Assembly: GCA_002353635.1 (NCBI GenBank)
Contig: DEKA01000029.1
Location: forward strand, 19,193-35,986
DNA length: 16,794 nucleotides
Reading direction: 5' to 3'
Source: Lachnospiraceae bacterium UBA2734
GTDB taxonomy: Bacteria; Bacillota; Clostridia; Lachnospirales; Lachnospiraceae
Position numbers and translations under genes: made by a program. Positions within the stretch are counted from its first letter, which is position 1; each line of letters opens with the position of its first letter. The notes beneath the pieces are model-generated. The model was not told the DNA's origin. It worked only from the letters and a program-made list of their open reading frames with translations, and made no database searches. Shown in pieces: positions 13,709-16,794 of the stretch.

Positions 13709-14575
13709 TTGACAGCAACTGACATTATTCGGGCGGTGGGAGAGGCGGCGGCCATAGCGCTGCCCTTTCTGATCGCCTGGCTGATCACAAAATACATGCG
13801 CAGCTTCTTCGCGCGCCTGGAGCAGCAGGACCGCCTTCATCTGAAGGGCAATCCGGCTTTTGTTGTACTCAGGTCCATTCTGATCGCGGCTGTGTGGGCG
13901 GTCGGCGCTTTTACGGCCCTGCACAATATCCCGGCGTTCAAGAAGACCTGGGAGACAGTTATTGCGACGACATCCGTCGCCGGCGTTGTTCTCGGCCTTG
14001 CAGCACAGGAGACGCTGGGCAATGTCTTTTCCGGCATCGCCATGTCGATCGGCGAATCCAAGCCGTTCAGTATCGGCGACAGGGTAAAGATAGGAGACGC
14101 AGACCCCGGCTTTGTTGAGGACATCACGCTGAGACACGTGGAAATCCGGACTTACCTGAACGAACACATTTACATTCCGAATTCCATGGCCGCCTCGGCG
14201 AAGATCATCAATTACACGAATTCGGCGGGCTTCTCCTATCCAATAGAGATTGAGGTGGCATATGAAGCTGATCTGCAGAAGGCCATGCAGATCATGAAGG
14301 AAGTTATCGAACATCATCCGGCTTACTACGATCTGAACGGCGGCGTGAGTGTTCTGTGCAAGGAGGCAGCGGAGTCAGGCATTTTGCTGCGGGCGCTTGT
14401 GACAACGAAGCAGTACGCGGATAATCCGGGGGCATGTTCTGACTGCCTGGCAGAAATCATTCGGCGCTTCACAGAGGAGGGAATTGAGATTCCCTATAAT
14501 AAACTCGAAGTCGTCCGCAGTGATGTCTGGGTGCACAAGGAAAAGAAAAGTGCGAAAGACCATGCCGACGCATGA
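13709..14575 (+). CDS. MscS-family small-conductance mechanosensitive channel
   Basis: A 288-residue membrane channel of the MscS family, which opens when membrane tension rises on hypo-osmotic shock and lets solutes escape. Three hydrophobic segments are visible: IALPFLIAWLITKYM, SILIAAVWAVGAFTALH, and the pore helix VIATTSVAGVVLGLAAQETLG. The family signature SGIAMSIGESKPFSIGDRV follows, then the beta domain with IYIPNSMAASAKIINYT and a C-terminal alpha/beta domain. The start is uncertain. TTG 13709 is preceded by GGGAGG five bases upstream and is preferred; ATG 13688 is in frame and would add seven residues but has no ribosome binding site. An overlapping five-codon reading frame (13681-13695, MSDG) ends within this start region. 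The upstream leader holds the tandem structured repeat. Confidence 0.9.
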   Translation: MTATDIIRAVGEAAAIALPFLIAWLITKYMRSFFARLEQQDRLHLKGNPAFVVLRSILIAAVWAVGAFTALHNIPAFKKTWETVIATTSVAGVVLGLAAQETLGNVFSGIAMSIGESKPFSIGDRVKIGDADPGFVEDITLRHVEIRTYLNEHIYIPNSMAASAKIINYTNSAGFSYPIEIEVAYEADLQKAMQIMKEVIEHHPAYYDLNGGVSVLCKEAAESGILLRALVTTKQYADNPGACSDCLAEIIRRFTEEGIEIPYNKLEVVRSDVWVHKEKKSAKDHADA

Positions 14576-14608
14576 TCATTCATACAGCAATCGATGACGC
14601 GATGTGTC

Positions 14609-14665
14609 AGCGGCTGCGAATTCCCTTCGGCGAAACCGCCTGCGCGGATTACGTCTCAGAGGGAA
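14609..14665 (+). other. Structured leader of the 123-residue unknown gene
   Basis: The 110-nt gap before the next gene contains TTCCCT (14621-14626) pairing with AGGGAA (14660-14665). Inside it is GGCG/CGCC (14629-14632 with 14637-14640) on an AAAC loop. GCGG/CCGC (14610-14613 with 14636-14639) is an alternative. It ends 20 nt before the ATG at 14686. I recognise no riboswitch class and no clear promoter here. Confidence 0.35.
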
Positions 14666-14685
14666 ATCATCAGGTGAGGTGAAAG

Positions 14686-15057
14686 ATGGGACTTAAGGAA
14701 TTATTCGAGAAAAAGGTAACCATATATAAGAAGAAAGACAGAGAGACATGGGAGCAGATCAGAAACGCACTGAAAAACGCGGGTCTGAAGGGCGTGCGCG
14801 CGGCACATTACTCCAATGATGTCGTACAGGCGGGAGGGTGCGCTGCCAAGCTCGATCCGAGAGATTTCGGCGGACACGGCAAGATCGACCATGATATCTA
14901 CTTCATCGAGGTGAGGGAGAGCGACAGGCAGAAGGCGCTCGATATCATCAAGGAGGCGGGACTGGTAACTGTTGTGGATCCGAATGCATCGATCGACCGC
15001 GCTGTTCTTGTGACAGAGGAGCAGGAGAAGGAAAAGAAGGAAGCGGGAACCGACTGA
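14686..15057 (+). CDS. Small uncharacterised cytoplasmic protein
   Basis: I do not recognise this 123-residue protein. It has no signal peptide or membrane segment. It begins MGLKELFEKKVTIYKK and looks alpha/beta, with a first helix (RETWEQIRNALKNAG) and a strand-turn region VRAAHYSNDVVQAGGCAAKL. The segment GGHGKIDHDIYFIEVRESDR leads into a helix RQKALDIIKEAGL. The C-terminal 20 residues are highly charged (EEQEKEKKEAG). The alternation of helix and strand, with the SDRQKALDIIKEAGL element, superficially resembles small ferredoxin-like domains of the 'putative signal transducing protein' type, but I cannot assign it. GAGGTG precedes ATG 14686 at suitable distance, and coding character is good. 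The SPFH gene follows after 49 nt, so the two may be cotranscribed. Confidence 0.75.
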   Translation: MGLKELFEKKVTIYKKKDRETWEQIRNALKNAGLKGVRAAHYSNDVVQAGGCAAKLDPRDFGGHGKIDHDIYFIEVRESDRQKALDIIKEAGLVTVVDPNASIDRAVLVTEEQEKEKKEAGTD

Positions 15058-15073
15058 CCACTGACTGCACGAA

Positions 15074-15094
15074 ATGCCGCAAAGGACGCGGCAT
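15074..15094 (+). promoter_or_regulatory. 5'-UTR hairpin directly ahead of the SPFH gene ribosome binding site
   Basis: A perfect 7-bp stem, ATGCCGC (15074-15080) with GCGGCAT (15088-15094), closes a 7-nt loop AAAGGAC. It ends 12 nt before the ATG at 15107, with AAGGAGGAAG between. Compared with the hairpin at 3067-3087, the outer pair changes from G-C to A-T (pairing kept) and the loop differs only by purine exchanges at three positions. Confidence 0.5.
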
Positions 15095-15106
15095 AAGGAG
15101 GAAGAT

Positions 15107-16339
15107 ATGGGATTATTGCGCGCGGCAGGCAGCGCATTGGGAAGTGTACTGACGGACCAGTGGCGGGAGTATTTTTACTGCGATGCACTGGATGAGAACA
15201 CCCTCGCTGTAAAAGGAAAAAAGCGCCAGGGCAAAAACAACGTGAACACCAGGGGGTCGGACAATCTGATCACCAATGGTTCTATTGTCGCCGTTGCCGA
15301 CGGCCAGTGCATGATCATCGCCGAGCAGGGCAGGATCGTCGAGGTCTGCGCTGAGCCGGGCGAATTTGTTTTCAACAACCAGACGGCACCGACGGTGTTC
15401 TATGGAGGACTGGGGAAGGGAATTGCCGACAGCTTCGAGATGTGGAAGAAGAGAGTGACCTTTGGCGGTGACACGGCCACGGACCAGAGAGTCTACTATC
15501 TCAACACAAAGGAGATCATCGGCAACAAGTACGGGACCGCCAATCCTGTTCCTTTCCGCATTGTGGACAGGAACATCGGACTGGATATTGACATTGCAGT
15601 GTCCTGCTATGGCGAGTATGCTTACAGACTCCAGGACCCCATTCTGTTCTACCGCAACGTCTGCGGCAACATCACAGAGGATTATACGAGGGACCGCATA
15701 GAGTCACAGCTGCGCTCGGAGCTCCTTACAGCGCTGCAGCCTGCGTTTGCAGCTATTTCGGCGCAGGGCGTGCGCTACAGCGAGGTGCCCGCACACGCTT
15801 CTGACATGGCGGATCAGTTAAACCGCATTCTCTCCGACAAATGGGGCAAGGTTTACGGCATCGTCATCACTTCCTTTGGCATCAGTTCCCTCAAGGCATC
15901 TGCTGAGGATGAGGAGCGGATCAAGAATCTGCAGGCGAGTGCTGTTCTGCGCAGTCCGTCGATGGCTGCGGCTACGCTCACAGCAGCGCAGGCGGAGGCG
16001 ATGAAGGAGGCCGCAAAGAACAAAAACGCCGGGCCGTTCATGGCCTTCGCCGGCATGAACATGGCGAACCAGGCAGGCGGTGTCAACGCGCAGGAGCTCT
16101 ACCGCATGGGCGCGCAGGAGCAGGCACAGCAGGCGGCAGCTTCAGGTTCTGCCGGAGAGGGATCTGACTCAGGCAGCTGGAAGTGCCCCAAGTGCGGCAG
16201 CGTCAACACCGGAAACTTCTGCCCGAACTGCGGCACGGCAAAACCGGCGGCACCGGCTTCGTGGTTCTGCCCGCAGTGCGGGACAAAGAATACAGGGAAT
16301 TTCTGCACGAACTGCGGAACGCCCCGCCCGCAGCAGTGA
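15107..16339 (+). CDS. SPFH-domain protein with C-terminal double zinc ribbon (YdjI-like)
   Basis: A 410-residue protein of the SPFH group often annotated 'virion core protein-like', related in layout to Bacillus subtilis YdjI. The SPFH region spans about residues 20-270, with SNGSIVAV-like strands (DNLITNGSIVAVADGQCMII), the YYLNTKEIIGNKYGTANPVP stretch and ending near VYGIVITSFGISSLKASAED. An Ala/Gln-rich helical segment follows (about 270-350). Two near-duplicate treble-Cys ribbons close the protein: WKCPKCGSVNTGNFCPNCG and WFCPQCGTKNTGNFCTNCG, each with four Cys to bind zinc. There is no strong transmembrane segment; SPFH proteins usually associate peripherally with membranes. Members act in membrane organisation or envelope stress, and the role here is inferred. 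ATG 15107 has AGGAGG five bases upstream; an in-frame ATG at 15074 lies inside the hairpin and is rejected. Confidence 0.88.
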   Translation: MGLLRAAGSALGSVLTDQWREYFYCDALDENTLAVKGKKRQGKNNVNTRGSDNLITNGSIVAVADGQCMIIAEQGRIVEVCAEPGEFVFNNQTAPTVFYGGLGKGIADSFEMWKKRVTFGGDTATDQRVYYLNTKEIIGNKYGTANPVPFRIVDRNIGLDIDIAVSCYGEYAYRLQDPILFYRNVCGNITEDYTRDRIESQLRSELLTALQPAFAAISAQGVRYSEVPAHASDMADQLNRILSDKWGKVYGIVITSFGISSLKASAEDEERIKNLQASAVLRSPSMAAATLTAAQAEAMKEAAKNKNAGPFMAFAGMNMANQAGGVNAQELYRMGAQEQAQQAAASGSAGEGSDSGSWKCPKCGSVNTGNFCPNCGTAKPAAPASWFCPQCGTKNTGNFCTNCGTPRPQQ

Positions 16340-16403
16340 TCCGCCGGATTTTGCAGTTATACCGATTGGGCAGCGGCAGATTCATGCCAGGGGTCACGAA
16401 AAA

Positions 16404-16417
16404 CGAACAAACGTTTG
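16404..16417 (+). promoter_or_regulatory. LexA (SOS) box of uvrB
   Basis: CGAACAAACGTTTG matches the Gram-positive LexA/DinR consensus CGAACRNRYGTTYG at every defined position. It overlaps the -35 element of the uvrB promoter, a position where LexA binding would block RNA polymerase, so uvrB here is predicted to be SOS-inducible. Confidence 0.9.
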
Positions 16418-16443
16418 CAATTGCGCCTGCGCGGTGGTACACT
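16415..16443 (+). promoter_or_regulatory. Promoter of uvrB
   Basis: The -35 element TTGCAA (16415-16420) and -10 element TACACT (16438-16443) are 17 bp apart. The promoter lies about 60 nt ahead of the uvrB ATG. The rest of 16340-16403 shows no clear terminator for the SPFH gene. Confidence 0.75.
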
Positions 16444-16501
16444 ATGTGCCGCCTCGCAGGCTTCTGCGTATTGCTGTTATATTTTCCAGACGGGATAATT
16501 C

Positions 16502-16794
16502 ATGGATCATTTTGTACTGCACTCTGAATACAAACCGACGGGCGACCAGCCCGAAGCCATAAAGGAACTGGTGGAGGGCTTCCGTCAGGGCAACCAGTTC
16601 GAGACGCTCAAGGGCGTGACAGGTTCCGGCAAGACCTTCACCATGGCGAATGTCATCGCTGCGCTGAATAAACCGACGCTGATTATTTCGCACAACAAGA
16701 CCCTCGCGGGGCAGCTCTACAGTGAGATGAAGGAGTTCTTCCCGGAGAACGCCGTGGAATACTTTGTGTCGTATTACGACTACTACCAGCCCGA
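16502..16794 (+). CDS. uvrB: Excinuclease ABC subunit UvrB (3'-truncated by window end)
   Basis: The first 97 residues of UvrB, the helicase-like damage-verification subunit of nucleotide excision repair, which is loaded by UvrA and recruits UvrC. The N-terminus FVLHSEYKPTGDQPEAIKEL is diagnostic. Walker A is GVTGSGKT with Lys44. The LIISHNKTLAGQLYSEMKEF motif and the start of the DNA-gripping beta-hairpin region (FVSYYDYYQP) follow. The frame stays open to the last base, so the remaining part, about 560 residues in typical UvrB, lies outside. The start is ATG 16502; the upstream GGGA is a weak ribosome binding site. A LexA box and promoter lie directly upstream. uvrA commonly follows uvrB in this group but is not visible. 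Confidence 0.97.
   Translation, partial: MDHFVLHSEYKPTGDQPEAIKELVEGFRQGNQFETLKGVTGSGKTFTMANVIAALNKPTLIISHNKTLAGQLYSEMKEFFPENAVEYFVSYYDYYQP

Noticed and set aside
16183..16527. 114-codon frame overlapping the SPFH end and uvrB start
   Set aside because: It lies out of frame across the SPFH zinc ribbons, the LexA box and the uvrB start; no ribosome binding site or domain.
1..16794. CRISPR arrays, transposons, prophage genes, rRNA, known riboswitch classes
   Set aside because: No regularly spaced repeats of CRISPR type, no transposase or integrase motifs, no rRNA-like sequence and no consensus core of riboswitch families I know was found on reading both strands.

Overview
The window looks like chromosome from a fairly GC-rich Clostridia bacterium, most likely Lachnospiraceae. 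This is inferred from gene content and motifs, since no database search was possible. The clues are a FatA-type acyl-ACP thioesterase, a CvfB-like S1 protein, a CdaR/PucR-type regulator directly ahead of ftsE-ftsX, strong AGGAGG-type ribosome binding sites, and a Gram-positive type LexA box ahead of uvrB. Every gene I can support is on the + strand.

Layout. 1-1362: 3' part of a TrkH/KtrB-type potassium channel subunit, start outside the window. 1429-1609: tRNA-Gln(CTG) with its own sigma-A promoter and terminator. 1788-3942: luxS (S-ribosylhomocysteine lyase), an acyl-ACP thioesterase and a CvfB-like S1 RNA-binding protein. 4188-9721: a cell-envelope cluster of CdaR-like regulator, ftsE, ftsX, a secreted coiled-coil M23 peptidase and a membrane-anchored PDZ/S41 (CtpA-like) protease. 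In known systems FtsEX gates a coiled-coil partner to control septal peptidoglycan hydrolysis, and the M23 protein here has the architecture of such a partner. A terminator-like hairpin sits between the M23 gene and ctpA. 9722-13499: a CUT1-type sugar ABC importer (lipoprotein binding protein plus two permeases, no ATPase gene here). It has a promoter with a LacI/CcpA-type palindrome, a strong terminator between binding protein and permeases, and a final terminator. 13500-16339: an MscS-type channel, a small unrecognised protein and an SPFH-domain protein with two C-terminal zinc ribbons. 16404-16794: a LexA-box promoter and the 5' end of uvrB, cut by the window edge.

The coding content is conventional. 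The less ordinary signals are in non-coding DNA. (1) Two tandem copies of a 26-nt core (24/26 identical, 65 nt apart) ahead of the MscS gene; each copy lies inside its own 8-bp outer stem, and the outer stems differ in sequence yet both pair perfectly. (2) A near-identical hairpin with a 7-bp stem and 7-nt purine-rich loop ending exactly 12 nt before the start codons of two unrelated genes (CvfB-like and SPFH). (3) A dense run of inverted repeats in the 247 nt between the sugar-binding protein and its permeases. (4) A 14-bp terminator-like stem just ahead of the ctpA ribosome binding site. These are the best candidates for undescribed regulatory RNA elements, and all of them are inference from sequence alone.
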